A stretch of 64,000 nt of DNA from JAPORK01 sp026710285 (GCA_965201045.1 OZ241746.1:1116001-1180000); one strand, 5' to 3'. Positions 35,552 to 46,042 are shown, counted from the first letter of the stretch. Made by a program: numbers and translations. The notes: a model not told the origin generated them from the sequence alone.

Positions 35552-38500
35552 ATGAAATTTATAATGAAAAATATAACAATTAAAATAGTTAAAATATTTT
35601 CTGGTTTGATGATTTTGTTTTCTTTGTGTGGTTCATCATTTGCCATATTTGCAAAGCTAAACAGTGAAAAGAAAGCAGATATACAGCAAAAAATAATGAC
35701 AGAAAAAAAAAACAATATTCATCACAAAACTGAAAAAAAAATACCATTAAAAGCGAGCGGAAGTGAAAAATCTCCCTTGTGGTCTAATGCTTTTAACTTC
35801 CAAAAAAGTTGGGGGACACAGGTTGATCCCCGTACAGGCATTCTGATGGCTTATATTAAAACGGGCAGCATGATCAGCAACTTAGGGCATGGACCAAACA
35901 TTGATCTTGAAGTCAATTACAGCAGTAGTAGTTTGGCTGATCCGGATGGTCTTGGTCAGGGATGGAGTTTCAACTTAACCCACTTCAATCCGGTTAATAA
36001 TCAATTATCTACTTCACAGGGAAAGGTTTACAATTTACAACAAAAGAGCAATGGTGAGTGGTGGCCACAATACCATAAACTAAAAGATATTCATATTGGT
36101 GGCAATAAATCAGATGGTTTTGTTATTACTTATGCTAATGGTTTGCGGGAAGAGTTAAATCGTGATGGTTATGAGACTCGCCTGGAACAACAAAATGGTT
36201 ATGGTGTTCATTTTTCTTATATAAAAGGAACACATTTGCTAAGTGAGATTAGTGATGATCAGGATCACAAAATTGTATTAAACAGAGCAGCAAATTTTTT
36301 AACTATAACCAGTTATGATAGTGAAGGAAAACCGCTTAACATTGATGTTGAAAGCGCTGATGGTGAACTACAAAGGATTATTTTACCTGGATATAGAAGA
36401 CATAAGACATATAATATTCATATGAATTATATTGGTCACCTTTTAACCGCTGCCGTTTATCCTACCGGTCTAAAAAAAAGTATAAGCTATAATTGTCATG
36501 ACGCAATGAAAGCTCCGCCCTGGAGTAATAATCAACCAAAAAGTTTGTGTGTTGTTACCCGGGAGTCAGTTTATCCTGGTGCAAATCAGCCAGAAATAGT
36601 AACCGGTTACAGGTATGGTGACAGCAGTGCTAATGAGCACAACTATCTTGCCTTTAACTCAGGTCTTGATATTGAACCAGGGTCTGGACAGGATATTTTG
36701 TTTGAAACACCAGCCAGTTACACTTATAAAACAATACAAGACAATGGTATAACTCAACAAATTCGGATTTATAATAAGTATCATCTGCTGATTAAAGCAC
36801 AGATTGTTAGCGATACTACAAACCATCTATTGTCGCAGGTACAAAACTTTTTTTGTCGTACTGACCGAGATGATGGTTGCGCTCATACCCGTTTTGAGGA
36901 TTTACCGGAAAACTACAGCCTTCCTTTAAAAACAGTTGTTGAAAACTGGGGAGACAGTTCAGGTCTTCCGGCAAAAGAAGTCACAGAAAGAACTTATGAT
37001 TCACGGGGGCGTGTCACCAGCATAAAAGATGCTTATGGACGTGTAAAAAAAATCAGCTACTGTCCTGCTGGTGGTGATGAATCTTGTCCTGCTGAACCTT
37101 CTGACTGGTCTTTAAGCACAGAAGTAGAATCAGTTATCTCATACCCTTCAGAGCAGGTATCCGGAGCATCACGATTACCTAAAATCACCGAGAACAATTC
37201 TTATCGAAAAGAATTCAACACTAACGGACATGGATACATTCTGGTACTTGCACAAAAAGTGATACGCTCAGGTGATCAAAAAATTACCACAACAAACCAA
37301 TATTATAATAATCTGCAAAATACCTTTGAATATGGATTAATCAAACAGGTAACAGTAAAAACTGATGCATCACCTACCACAATATCTGCCTCTGCAAGTA
37401 AAGATTATTACTATATTTTAAGTGCAGACCACAAGACTAAAACAGTATATAACGCAACAGAAATCGGTAAAAATCAGTTTAGACGATCACCTGCGGTAAC
37501 AACCAGTATGTATACCAATCAGGTGCTTAAAGTGGCTGATGCTGAAAATAACAATATCAGTTATTATCATTATGATGGCAGCGGAAGGATAGTTCAGACA
37601 GATTCTGGTGTAGGTACTGCTTTTATGGTCAGTAAACATTATCAATATATTATTTCTCCTCAGCGGGTTGAGTTGATTACGGTGGATGCTAATGGTTTAA
37701 AACAAAAAATCCTTTTTAATGGTATGGGGAAAAAACTAGCCATATTCAATCAGGCAATAGCTGACAACGGAAAAATGGAGGCTGGTCAGTGGATGCTCGT
37801 TAAAAGAGTAAGTTATGATGCTTACGGGCGTATCTCTTCTAAACATGTTTATCATTATGATGCTGCAGGAAAACTATCTATATTAACGACAACGTTTGAG
37901 TATGATGATATGGGAAGGGTGTATAAAGTTCACTCATCCGATAAAGAGACCGTAGTGAAAATATATGATGACCCTGATCGTTGCGCAGTCAGTTATAAAT
38001 ACGACAGTCATAACAATTATTCTCCTATTTCTGTTGTACACGGCAATGTTTTAGAAAAACCCATTGAGCAAATGGTATTACCCGCCAACTTCAATCATCA
38101 CCTTTCTGCTAAACAGTTGTGTGAAGTTAGCAGCAAAATGCCTTCAGCAAAAGTATCCTTTATAAGTTATGATGGTTTTGGCAGAGTATCCGTATCTACC
38201 GATACAATGGGGAGAAAAGTTAGCAGAGAATATGATGATGCAGGGCATATAGCCACCACTATTGATCCTGCGGGAGACAAAATAAACAATATTTATAATC
38301 TAACCGGTCAGGTTGTTCAGGAATGGGCATTACCTGTGAATAGTCACGGACAATATCTAATGGCATCTGCACAATATGATGGAGCAGGGGAGTTGCTGTG
38401 GAAAGCCGGAGAAGACGGCAAGAAAACACAGTATACTTATACACCGGATGGTCAGGTAGCAACAATTATCACACCTTCCGGGCATGTCATATCATGGAAG

Positions 38501-41047
38501 TACAATGTAATTGGATTGCCTGTAAATAAAATGATCGACGGAAGACAGATAGCACATCTTGACTATGATCCGGTGATGACTGTACCGGTTAAAAGAACTG
38601 ATATAACCGGAATAACAACATGGAGCTACAGTGATGATGAAAAAACACAGCAGCTGGTGCATACCGGATCCAACGGTTATCAAAACTATCAGTTTAAATG
38701 GCAATACAATAAAAACAGAAAAATGGTCAGTGTGACTGATCTGTCTGGCAATAAAATAGTAACCAGTTATGATATCTTTGGTCGTATAGATTCAATCAAT
38801 TATCAAACAACAACCGGTGAAAAAAAATTATTACAGGCTTTTGGTTACGATGATTTTTCCAGAGTTGTGGTACTTAAGTATGGAAGTGGTATGCACCGCA
38901 CTATTGACTATGATAACTACGGTCAGAAAGAAAGTGTTACTGATATGCTGTCAGGTAATCTGTTATCAGTATGGAGATATAATTATGATAAAGCAGGTAA
39001 TATTATTTCATTAATACACAGTGACGGGAATCAACAGCAGGCAACAAAATATTACCAGTATGATAAACTTGACAACCTTATTTCTATGACCTGTTCCGGG
39101 TCTGCAGGTTTACCTTTGTGCCCAAGAGATACTTCTTTTTATGGTGCAGGTTTAAATCAAGCACCAGTTATTACACGTCAAAAATATTCTTTTAATGCGT
39201 TGAACCGAATGACAAGAATACAAGAAACATTGCTGAATCCTGATCAACAGGAGACTTTGAATAAAACAATAGATTATGACTATACTGATGCAAAGGCACC
39301 CCTGCGACTGCAAAAAATGGCAATTACCTGGAATAATAAAACACCGGTTACAACAGACCTTTCTTATGATGATGCAGGTAACATGTTAGCTGATGGTGAA
39401 GGTAACAAGATTACTTATAATGCTTTAAACCAGATAACATCGGTAACCGATCCTGAGGGAAGGCAGGTACACTATTTTTATGATGGTAGCGGGCGTGAGA
39501 TAAGAGAAAATTCTTCTACAGGAGAGAGTCGTAATCTGTTTTATATGGGTAAAATTCTGGCTGGAGAAAGAATAAGTAATGCTCAGATGGAAATGCACAC
39601 TATCAGCCATCTTGGTGTTGCTAAAGCCATTGATGGCATGATCCACGAGTACTATGAAAAAAATTATAAAGGAGATGTAACTGCTTTATTAACTAAAACA
39701 ACCAGCGGCGTTTACTCTTTGAGCCAGCAAAATGTTTATAGCCCTTATGGTATGGTGTGGCATACTCACCCTACTGCTTCATTGCCTTGGTATTTACAAA
39801 CACACACAGGTTTTGATAGTGAGCAAGCAGATCCTTTTACAGGGTGGCAATTTTTAGGAGCTGGTCACAGAACCTATAATCCGCAACAACGCTACTTCGT
39901 TAGTGAAGATCCTGCTGGTGACGGTTATGCTTTTGGTAGTAATAATCCGGTGATGAATAGCGATCCGGGTGGTAATATGCCAAAATGGTTGGCGCCTGTT
40001 ATGCATGCTTTAAGTTATGTTGGCACGCTGGGTATGGCTGCATTTCATAAAAAATGGGCTAATGCTATTGGTGTTGCTGCAATGACAGCACTCACTTGCG
40101 CTACTGTTGTAGCTGGTTTAATATTTTTCCAGGCTGGTGAGCCGCTTATTATAGCCTCTGCCGGTGCAGTAATAGCTGCCGGAAGCATTTCGACCGCATC
40201 TGCTGCGGTACCATCCAATAAAGGCTTAAGCATTGCCGGTGCAGTAACCGGTGCAGTGATGATAGCCGCAGCTGTAGCCACAATTGGGGTGGTAGCTTTC
40301 AGTGCACTGGGCGCACTCATCTCAGAAATTGCCGAGGATTTTGTAGTAAATGCAATAGTAAACGCTACTATTGACGGGGAGTTCGCTGCTGCAGATGCTA
40401 TGGCTGAATCTTCAAGCATAGAAACAGATATGAGTTGGAGTGGAACTTTTGGTGTAAATGTGGATGCAAGTGACGATGATGTTGATTCAGTTGCTTTGAG
40501 TGACGATGTGGATGAGGCATCAGCAGTATCTAATGCTAATACCAGTGAAATGTATAAGTTACTGAAACCGTTTGCAGAAAATGGCAACGAGATACATATA
40601 AGAGATAATGCGGATCTGTACAGTGTCTGGCAACCTATAGGCGGTAAGATAAAATTCTTTCAGCAGGGTGCATTTATTATACTTAACCAGGCAAGAGTAA
40701 CGAACGAACCAATAGATCTTGAAGCGTTCGCAGAGTATTTAGAATTCGATGGTGCGTATGAAAGTCTGCCTGAGCGTTTTGTAGCGTTGCGAGATCAACT
40801 GGTTGGAAATGTCACTCAGATCGACTCTGAAGAGGCTGTAAAAGCATTGACTAAGGGTGCAGGTCATGTAATTCAGGAAAACCAGGATGCCGGAAAATTT
40901 ACTTTTTGGCACAGAGAATCCGAAAGCATTACAGCTATTCATTTATTGGAGACCTTAGGTACATTATACATTGAGACCAAAAACCCTAATTCGATATTAG
41001 CAGCCTTTGAAGCCAGTGATGAAAGTGAATTTCATGTCTTTTCTTAG
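35552..41047 (+). CDS. Exported RHS/YD-repeat protein with unique C-terminus
   Basis: 1831 residues from ATG 35552; a TTG at 35546 or ATG 35564 are alternatives. The signal-like start ('IKIVKIFSGLMILFSLCGSSFA') is followed by a beta-rich N-terminal domain, then dozens of YD repeats (e.g. YDxxGRV, YNxLNQI). The RHS core closes near 1450-1475 with 'RYFVSEDPAGDGYAFGSNNPV', the usual end of the RHS shell. The last 355 residues are unrelated to the core: hydrophobic Ala-rich helices, an acidic Ser/Asp segment, and a compact 160-residue end. RHS proteins often carry a toxin there. No VgrG, TcB-type partner or obvious immunity gene adjoins. Confidence 0.8.
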   Translation: MKFIMKNITIKIVKIFSGLMILFSLCGSSFAIFAKLNSEKKADIQQKIMTEKKNNIHHKTEKKIPLKASGSEKSPLWSNAFNFQKSWGTQVDPRTGILMAYIKTGSMISNLGHGPNIDLEVNYSSSSLADPDGLGQGWSFNLTHFNPVNNQLSTSQGKVYNLQQKSNGEWWPQYHKLKDIHIGGNKSDGFVITYANGLREELNRDGYETRLEQQNGYGVHFSYIKGTHLLSEISDDQDHKIVLNRAANFLTITSYDSEGKPLNIDVESADGELQRIILPGYRRHKTYNIHMNYIGHLLTAAVYPTGLKKSISYNCHDAMKAPPWSNNQPKSLCVVTRESVYPGANQPEIVTGYRYGDSSANEHNYLAFNSGLDIEPGSGQDILFETPASYTYKTIQDNGITQQIRIYNKYHLLIKAQIVSDTTNHLLSQVQNFFCRTDRDDGCAHTRFEDLPENYSLPLKTVVENWGDSSGLPAKEVTERTYDSRGRVTSIKDAYGRVKKISYCPAGGDESCPAEPSDWSLSTEVESVISYPSEQVSGASRLPKITENNSYRKEFNTNGHGYILVLAQKVIRSGDQKITTTNQYYNNLQNTFEYGLIKQVTVKTDASPTTISASASKDYYYILSADHKTKTVYNATEIGKNQFRRSPAVTTSMYTNQVLKVADAENNNISYYHYDGSGRIVQTDSGVGTAFMVSKHYQYIISPQRVELITVDANGLKQKILFNGMGKKLAIFNQAIADNGKMEAGQWMLVKRVSYDAYGRISSKHVYHYDAAGKLSILTTTFEYDDMGRVYKVHSSDKETVVKIYDDPDRCAVSYKYDSHNNYSPISVVHGNVLEKPIEQMVLPANFNHHLSAKQLCEVSSKMPSAKVSFISYDGFGRVSVSTDTMGRKVSREYDDAGHIATTIDPAGDKINNIYNLTGQVVQEWALPVNSHGQYLMASAQYDGAGELLWKAGEDGKKTQYTYTPDGQVATIITPSGHVISWKYNVIGLPVNKMIDGRQIAHLDYDPVMTVPVKRTDITGITTWSYSDDEKTQQLVHTGSNGYQNYQFKWQYNKNRKMVSVTDLSGNKIVTSYDIFGRIDSINYQTTTGEKKLLQAFGYDDFSRVVVLKYGSGMHRTIDYDNYGQKESVTDMLSGNLLSVWRYNYDKAGNIISLIHSDGNQQQATKYYQYDKLDNLISMTCSGSAGLPLCPRDTSFYGAGLNQAPVITRQKYSFNALNRMTRIQETLLNPDQQETLNKTIDYDYTDAKAPLRLQKMAITWNNKTPVTTDLSYDDAGNMLADGEGNKITYNALNQITSVTDPEGRQVHYFYDGSGREIRENSSTGESRNLFYMGKILAGERISNAQMEMHTISHLGVAKAIDGMIHEYYEKNYKGDVTALLTKTTSGVYSLSQQNVYSPYGMVWHTHPTASLPWYLQTHTGFDSEQADPFTGWQFLGAGHRTYNPQQRYFVSEDPAGDGYAFGSNNPVMNSDPGGNMPKWLAPVMHALSYVGTLGMAAFHKKWANAIGVAAMTALTCATVVAGLIFFQAGEPLIIASAGAVIAAGSISTASAAVPSNKGLSIAGAVTGAVMIAAAVATIGVVAFSALGALISEIAEDFVVNAIVNATIDGEFAAADAMAESSSIETDMSWSGTFGVNVDASDDDVDSVALSDDVDEASAVSNANTSEMYKLLKPFAENGNEIHIRDNADLYSVWQPIGGKIKFFQQGAFIILNQARVTNEPIDLEAFAEYLEFDGAYESLPERFVALRDQLVGNVTQIDSEEAVKALTKGAGHVIQENQDAGKFTFWHRESESITAIHLLETLGTLYIETKNPNSILAAFEASDESEFHVFS

Positions 41048-41258
41048 GGTCTGTTTATACCTGGTGCTCTCAGTTGATCAAAAACAGATTGGAAAGAAGA
41101 ATAAGAAATCATGTTTTCCTGTTATTTTTGGCTTATTATTTAGTACCAGTTTTTTTTATATCTATTTTGTAAATGTTTCACACAAAAGTTCACAGTGTTA
41201 AAAAAAGAAATTGGTAATATACTTTATAAATAATCATATATTTAGAAGAGAACACACT

Positions 41259-41573
41259 ATGGCAGATGAACACTTAAAACAACTGGTTAGCAAACATTTT
41301 AACAGTCAGGCCGCTGCAAATGTTAACGCGATTTACCAGCTAAACCTTAAAGACGGTGATGATTACTTTCTTAAAATAGACAATGGTAATTTTGAAATTG
41401 GTGATGGTTCTATTGATGAACCTACCGTTACATTAACCACAGATAAAAAAACACTTGAAGGAGTTATTGATGGTAGTATCAACGGTATGCAGGCTTTTAT
41501 GATGGGGAAATTAAAATTTTCAGGGAATATGGGGCTTGCAATGAAGTTGAAAGATATTTTTTCTTCTGCATAA
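41259..41573 (+). CDS. SCP2 sterol-carrier-like domain protein
   Basis: 104 residues from ATG 41259, chosen because AGAAGAG lies just before it; upstream in-frame codons are unlikely to be used. The single SCP2 domain shows 'AIYQLNLKDGDDYFLKIDNG', 'DEPTVTLTTDKKTLEGVIDG' and 'AFMMGKLKFSGNMGLAMKL', the family's typical last helix. It should bind lipids in the cytosol. Ligand unknown. Confidence 0.85.
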   Translation: MADEHLKQLVSKHFNSQAAANVNAIYQLNLKDGDDYFLKIDNGNFEIGDGSIDEPTVTLTTDKKTLEGVIDGSINGMQAFMMGKLKFSGNMGLAMKLKDIFSSA

Positions 41574-41668
41574 CGTTTAAATTTCAGATTTTATAATACC
41601 GGTATTGCTGAGTTTCTGCGATGGCAGAAATTCAGTTTCTTTACACTTAACACCAAACAATCACTTTT

Positions 41669-42217
41669 TCAGTGTTGCAGGCTAAAGGTAGCAATTTCTT
41701 GATAGTTTGCACCAGAGTGATCAGGTTTGCTTGCCATTAATGCAATATGGTTGATTCTCAGGTTGACCGGTGAAACTACAGGTGGTAATAGCTGTGAATA
41801 CAGGGAAGAATTTTGTTTGATGTAAGCCAATGTAACATGAGGTTTGGAAGGCTTGTCTGAAAAAATACCCGCTTCTTTTTCAAGGCAGGATATCAGATTA
41901 ATAATCTCCTGGTCAGGATAACATGAAAACACCAGGATCTTTTTTTTATGTGATTTGAACAGAGCAGTTTTTTTAAGGGAAGTAGCTATACAACGCTGGT
42001 TTTTTGCTATTTTGCGTAATTTCTTTTCCCACCAGTTGATCTTTTTTTGATCAATATTTCCTAAAAATTTTAGCGTAATATGGTAGTTCTTTTGAGGGAT
42101 CCAACGGGTTTTATCAACAGCGTATTTTTTTATTGTTGTAAGTGCTGCATTTAACTGTTTTGCTTCAATGTCTGTTAACATGTAAGCAATAAAACAGCGC
42201 TGCATATTAACATCCAT
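41669..42217 (-). CDS. thpR: RNA 2',3'-cyclic phosphodiesterase
   Basis: 182 residues, standard size for the 2H family (ThpR/LigT). The two catalytic HxT motifs are HITL (H46) and HVTL (H127). The start 'RCFIAYMLTDIEAKQLN' and end 'GANYQEIATFSL' are typical. It opens 2',3'-cyclic phosphate ends of RNA. Same strand as the zinc-ribbon gene 40 bases upstream, possibly one transcript. Confidence 0.9.
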   Translation of the reverse strand: MDVNMQRCFIAYMLTDIEAKQLNAALTTIKKYAVDKTRWIPQKNYHITLKFLGNIDQKKINWWEKKLRKIAKNQRCIATSLKKTALFKSHKKKILVFSCYPDQEIINLISCLEKEAGIFSDKPSKPHVTLAYIKQNSSLYSQLLPPVVSPVNLRINHIALMASKPDHSGANYQEIATFSLQH

Positions 42218-42257
42218 TATATTTTATATCCTGTATTATTTGTTATCAGCACAGAAG

Positions 42258-42551
42258 TCACTTTATCATACCTGCTCCTGTGGCAAGCCCCAAACTAAAA
42301 GCTATGACAATGAATATTAGTGAAAATAGTATAACCAGCATCCATCCGGTGTTTATCTTATATTTATAATCACGACGATTCCAGCGTTGCAGACAGTAAA
42401 ACTTTTTTTCATCCGGGATGGTAGCAAGCCCACAACATGCACAGGAAATTTGCCAGAACCACACCTCTTTTGTTGTTAGTTCCACCCATTCTGCTTTACC
42501 GCTACAACATGGACAAGGTTTTAAACGTTCCTTTTTATATTTTGCAGTCAT
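42258..42551 (-). CDS. Zinc-ribbon membrane protein (Lar-like N-terminus)
   Basis: 97 residues. LKPCPCCSGKAEW plus 'SCACCGLAT' form a four-cysteine zinc ribbon similar to Lar-type restriction-alleviation proteins and phage zinc-ribbon proteins. A Trp/Arg-rich stretch follows, then one C-terminal membrane helix (about 70-92). The ribbon would face the cytosol. Function unknown. Confidence 0.6.
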   Translation of the reverse strand: MTAKYKKERLKPCPCCSGKAEWVELTTKEVWFWQISCACCGLATIPDEKKFYCLQRWNRRDYKYKINTGWMLVILFSLIFIVIAFSLGLATGAGMIK

Positions 42552-42730
42552 ATTGATTTTTTTAACAGTTATTGGTCTTTATGCTGAATGTTAAGTTTGG
42601 AGTTCTGTTCCTGTCCCTTTTAAAATCAGGGTATTTATACAAAATATGGCTGCACGTATCTGGTAAACCCAATATATCATTTGTTGTTTACCCATACAGC
42701 CTTTTCTCTTTTCGTTTTATATGACACTTT

Positions 42731-42898
42731 CTAGCAGTGGTTAGGTTTTTTGTGAGTTGTGTCGCCTGCTTTGTGAAAATATTCAGGTTTTAAATACATT
42801 TCTTTTGATTTGTAGATTGTCACAGGATGTCCTTTATCTTTTGTGTTTTTGTGGCGGTTTATTTCATGCAAATCTTTAAATTTTTCTTTATGGTTCAA
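42731..42898 (-). CDS. Possible small basic protein overlapping the bamD stop
   Basis: A 55-codon frame starts at TTG overlapping the bamD stop (TTGA) and encodes a Lys/His-rich product (LNHKEKFKDLHEINRHKN...). It may be a coupled small gene, or a tail once joined to bamD by a frameshift, since the end of BamD is equally basic. Composition could also be chance. The rest of the gap to 42552 is empty. Confidence 0.25.
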   Translation of the reverse strand: MNHKEKFKDLHEINRHKNTKDKGHPVTIYKSKEMYLKPEYFHKAGDTTHKKPNHC

Positions 42899-43815
42899 TC
42901 CTTTGTGCGTTTTTTATGTAAGGGTTTTTGTGCTTCTTTTTTGTGATGCTGAGCCGGCAATACCTTACCTTTAAATAATCCGAATGAAGCCATATCCAAA
43001 ATTGATGGATTAACATCATTGAAAACCTGATAACCGACAAATTTTCCTTCGCTGTTTAGTAGTTCTGTATGGGGAAAGTTCTTTTTTAATACCGCAATTG
43101 CGTCATTAGCAGCACTATCTAACTCTAAGTGTTTATACCCTTCAATAATAAAACCCAGCGCTGGCTCTACATAAGGCGTTTGCTGGTAGTGTTTCACAAT
43201 TTCATTCCCTCTGTTAATTGCAGCAATATAAGCATGGCGCTTCAGATAGTAATTTGCGATATTCAATATACCTTTTGCCATTCTGTTTTTTATTGCAATC
43301 ATGCGCTGATGTGCATCGTTGGCATAGGGACTGTTTGGAAAATTTTTTACAAAATATGCAAACTCTTCAAATGCTTTGGTTAGTTCCCCCGGATCACGCT
43401 CACTTTTATCAACCGGAAGATAACGCTCAATAAATCTTCTCGCAGAAAAATAAGACGCAAGACCTTTTAAATAGTAAGCATAATCTATATTAGGGTGATC
43501 TGAATGCAACCGGACAAACTGACTGGCAACAGCGTGTGCATTTTGAGGATCATCACCTTTGATATAAGCATAAGCCAGATCTAACTGTCCCATTTCAGCA
43601 AAGGGACCAAAAGGATATTGCGTGTTTAGTTGTTTAAAGTTATCAATAGCTGTTTGATAATCATCATTCTTGAGCGCTTGTTTCCCCATATTGTAGAGCT
43701 CAGCATCACTGGTTGGAGTTGCTTTCTTTTTTTGCAATGGTGAACAGGCTGTAAGTGTTATAACACATATCACCATTAAGAAACGCCTAAGAGTATTTTG
43801 CAAAATTTTATTCAT
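42895..43815 (-). CDS. bamD: Outer membrane assembly lipoprotein BamD
   Basis: 306 residues from ATG 43815 (GCAGGAAA upstream); longer in-frame extension to 43956 would bury the signal. The lipobox LTACS gives a lipid-anchored Cys. Tetratricopeptide repeats follow ('YNMGKQALKNDDYQTAIDNFKQL', 'YPFGPFAEMGQLDLAYAYI'), with the BamD-specific 'RFIERYLPVDKSERDPG'. Part of the BAM complex that inserts beta-barrels in the outer membrane. The C-terminus is about 50 residues longer than in E. coli and ends in a Lys/His-rich tail. Confidence 0.93.
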   Translation of the reverse strand: MNKILQNTLRRFLMVICVITLTACSPLQKKKATPTSDAELYNMGKQALKNDDYQTAIDNFKQLNTQYPFGPFAEMGQLDLAYAYIKGDDPQNAHAVASQFVRLHSDHPNIDYAYYLKGLASYFSARRFIERYLPVDKSERDPGELTKAFEEFAYFVKNFPNSPYANDAHQRMIAIKNRMAKGILNIANYYLKRHAYIAAINRGNEIVKHYQQTPYVEPALGFIIEGYKHLELDSAANDAIAVLKKNFPHTELLNSEGKFVGYQVFNDVNPSILDMASFGLFKGKVLPAQHHKKEAQKPLHKKRTKD

Positions 43816-44291
43816 TAACAGGTTTCCTGCTCTCCTGCTTGTTTTTATGTACAAAAACATTCTACGTGTTACCAATATGTTTAAATCGTTGCTTGCTTTA
43901 GTAGCAGATGCAAAAAAAGTATCCACAGGCTTTTGTAAGTGATATAAAACAAACACTATATTTGCTTATATAACCTTAATATATGGATTACTTTAATACT
44001 ACACAATATTAAGTTAGTATTAGCAAATTTTATTTACTCATTTGGCTTTAGCAGTAGTCATATTTGTCTGGGACATATTGCATCAGCAGATTTAGCAAGC
44101 ACTGCATTTATCCAAATAAACCAGATGTAATTATATATGTTCAGAGATAATTTACCTAAATCTTTTGTTTAAAAATATATTGTTTTCATACTTTGACAAC
44201 AACAAAGAGTTCATTTAAAAATTACCAAATCAGAATAAATACCGTAAAATATGATGAGTATACAGCTATCGTTGACAGGTATAATAAACAA

Positions 44292-45551
44292 ATGATATCC
44301 ATGCAGCTAAATTATTTCCGCCACCAAAAGTCAGAGTTTTTTTATTCTGTGTTAAATAAAAATATATTCTGGTGTTTGTTAATTAAAATAATTTTAATCC
44401 ACATGTTGTTTACAGGGAGTGCGTGTTCAGCACAGACCGCTTTAGTATCAGCTTCTCGCTTTCAAATAACGGTTCCTGTGGCAAACCAAAAACTGGAAAC
44501 CAAACAAAATGCGTTTATCGAAGGTATGAACCGCCTTTTATATATTTTGTCGGGTGACAGCAGGGTACAAAATGATGCTTCCGTTATCAAAGAGCAGAAA
44601 AATGTGATGAATTATATTGTTCGTTATAGCTATACTAACATTCCTAAACAAGATAGCTCGACCGCTTCACCAGAGGAAAAATCAAACAACAGGCAACCCG
44701 GGTCACAGCTGGCACTACAGATAAATTTTGATCCTAAAGCAATTACGCAGCTTTTAGTGTCCAGAAAATATCCTGCGTGGATCAATACCCGCCCTAAAGT
44801 GCTTGTCTGGTTTGCTCAGCAGGAAAACTTAAAATCACCCTCTTTTTTATCTGATAGCAGCTTTTCTCCGGTAAAAAAAAGTATTGTGGATGCTTTTGCA
44901 GGTCTGGATATACCTGTTATTTTTCCTTTAATGGACTTAAAGGATATGTCTATATTTTCACAATCAAAGGAAGATAAGCCTGACATAGAGAATATCTTAA
45001 AAGCATCAGAAAGATATACAACACCTGCTGTGCTGGTTGTTTCTGCACAGCCGGCTGAGGAAAAACCTGATGATTCTTTATCAGGTTCTGCCACTTTCAT
45101 ATTGCAGGGGAATACTTTTGAGTACACTTTTTCTTCTGTTTCAACACAGCAAATGGCTGAAGCGTTGTCGTCATTTGTTATAACGCCTATGGTAAAATTT
45201 TATACAAAACCACGGCAGGATAAACGTTACCAGTTTGTATTTAGCGTAAAGGGCGTTAAAACCATGGGTGATTTTAACGGTGTGGAGCAATATTTGCAAA
45301 AAAATCCTTTCATCACAAAAGTTACCCCGAAAGAAGTTTCTCTGCAAACAGCATCTTTTACTGTTTTGACCAGTGCAGATATAACTCAAATTGTAGATTT
45401 TTTTGATATCAGGCAACATCTTATTTTGATTTCTGAGCCAGATAAATCAGATTCACCATCCATCAGTGATGAAAAAAACCTGTCATCCACTCCTGTTTAT
45501 GTTTTCCGCTGGTACCCTGAAAAGACATTTAATGGTATAGAGAAAGAATAA
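44292..45551 (+). CDS. DUF2066 domain protein, exported
   Basis: About 419 residues if started at ATG 44292; the frame is open back to a TTG at 44193. A hydrophobic segment (FWCLLIKIILIHMLF...) and 'GSACSAQ' form the signal. 'RFQITVPVANQKLETKQNAFIEGMNRLL' and 'YPAWINTRPKVLVWFAQQ' are DUF2066 marks. The gene regularly precedes pgpA-region genes in gammaproteobacteria. It ends two bases before pgpA. Function unknown, presumably periplasmic. A 235-base AT-rich region separates it from divergent bamD. Confidence 0.75.
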   Translation: MISMQLNYFRHQKSEFFYSVLNKNIFWCLLIKIILIHMLFTGSACSAQTALVSASRFQITVPVANQKLETKQNAFIEGMNRLLYILSGDSRVQNDASVIKEQKNVMNYIVRYSYTNIPKQDSSTASPEEKSNNRQPGSQLALQINFDPKAITQLLVSRKYPAWINTRPKVLVWFAQQENLKSPSFLSDSSFSPVKKSIVDAFAGLDIPVIFPLMDLKDMSIFSQSKEDKPDIENILKASERYTTPAVLVVSAQPAEEKPDDSLSGSATFILQGNTFEYTFSSVSTQQMAEALSSFVITPMVKFYTKPRQDKRYQFVFSVKGVKTMGDFNGVEQYLQKNPFITKVTPKEVSLQTASFTVLTSADITQIVDFFDIRQHLILISEPDKSDSPSISDEKNLSSTPVYVFRWYPEKTFNGIEKE

Positions 45552-45553
45552 AT

Positions 45554-46042
45554 ATGCAATCTTCACGTCTTAAACTGACTAATCCTGTGCATTTTGCTGC
45601 TTGTGGTTTTGGTAGCGGTCTGATTCCTGTGGCACCGGGTACATGGGGAACTGTGGTCGGTATGTTGCTATGGTGGGGATTAAGTATTCTTCCCTGGCTG
45701 GTGTATTGTATTGTTCTGCTGGTTACCATTTTTACGGGTGCATGGTTGTGTGGTAAAACAGCTAAAGATTTACAGGTACACGATCATCCAGCTATTGTGT
45801 GGGATGAATTTTGTGGTTACTGGTTAACGATGTTATTTGTACCAAGAAGTTTTTTCTGGGCGCTCTATGGATTTATCCTGTTTAGAATTTTTGATATTTG
45901 GAAACCTTTTCCTATCAGATATATAGATAAGCATATGGCTGGTGGATGGGGTATTATGACTGATGATCTAATTGCAGGGCTTTTTTCGGTTGTTTTGTTA
46001 CAGTTAACCCGATTGATAATAAATATCAGTGTGGTTACTTAA
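45554..46042 (+). CDS. pgpA: Phosphatidylglycerophosphatase A
   Basis: 162 residues, standard size. 'FGSGLIPVAPGTWGTVVG', 'VHDHPAIVWDEFCGYWLTM', 'FRIFDIWKPFPIRYID' and 'GGWGIMTDDLIAGLFS' are the four family blocks, with the acidic residues of the active site. Inner membrane enzyme that dephosphorylates phosphatidylglycerol phosphate. Two bases after the DUF2066 stop, so co-translated. Confidence 0.96.
   Translation: MQSSRLKLTNPVHFAACGFGSGLIPVAPGTWGTVVGMLLWWGLSILPWLVYCIVLLVTIFTGAWLCGKTAKDLQVHDHPAIVWDEFCGYWLTMLFVPRSFFWALYGFILFRIFDIWKPFPIRYIDKHMAGGWGIMTDDLIAGLFSVVLLQLTRLIINISVVT

Noticed and set aside
41007..41201. 64-codon plus-strand frame with one membrane helix overlapping the end of the RHS gene; considered as an immunity protein
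   Set aside because: No ribosome-binding site, starts inside the RHS gene in another frame, and nothing but one hydrophobic stretch supports it.
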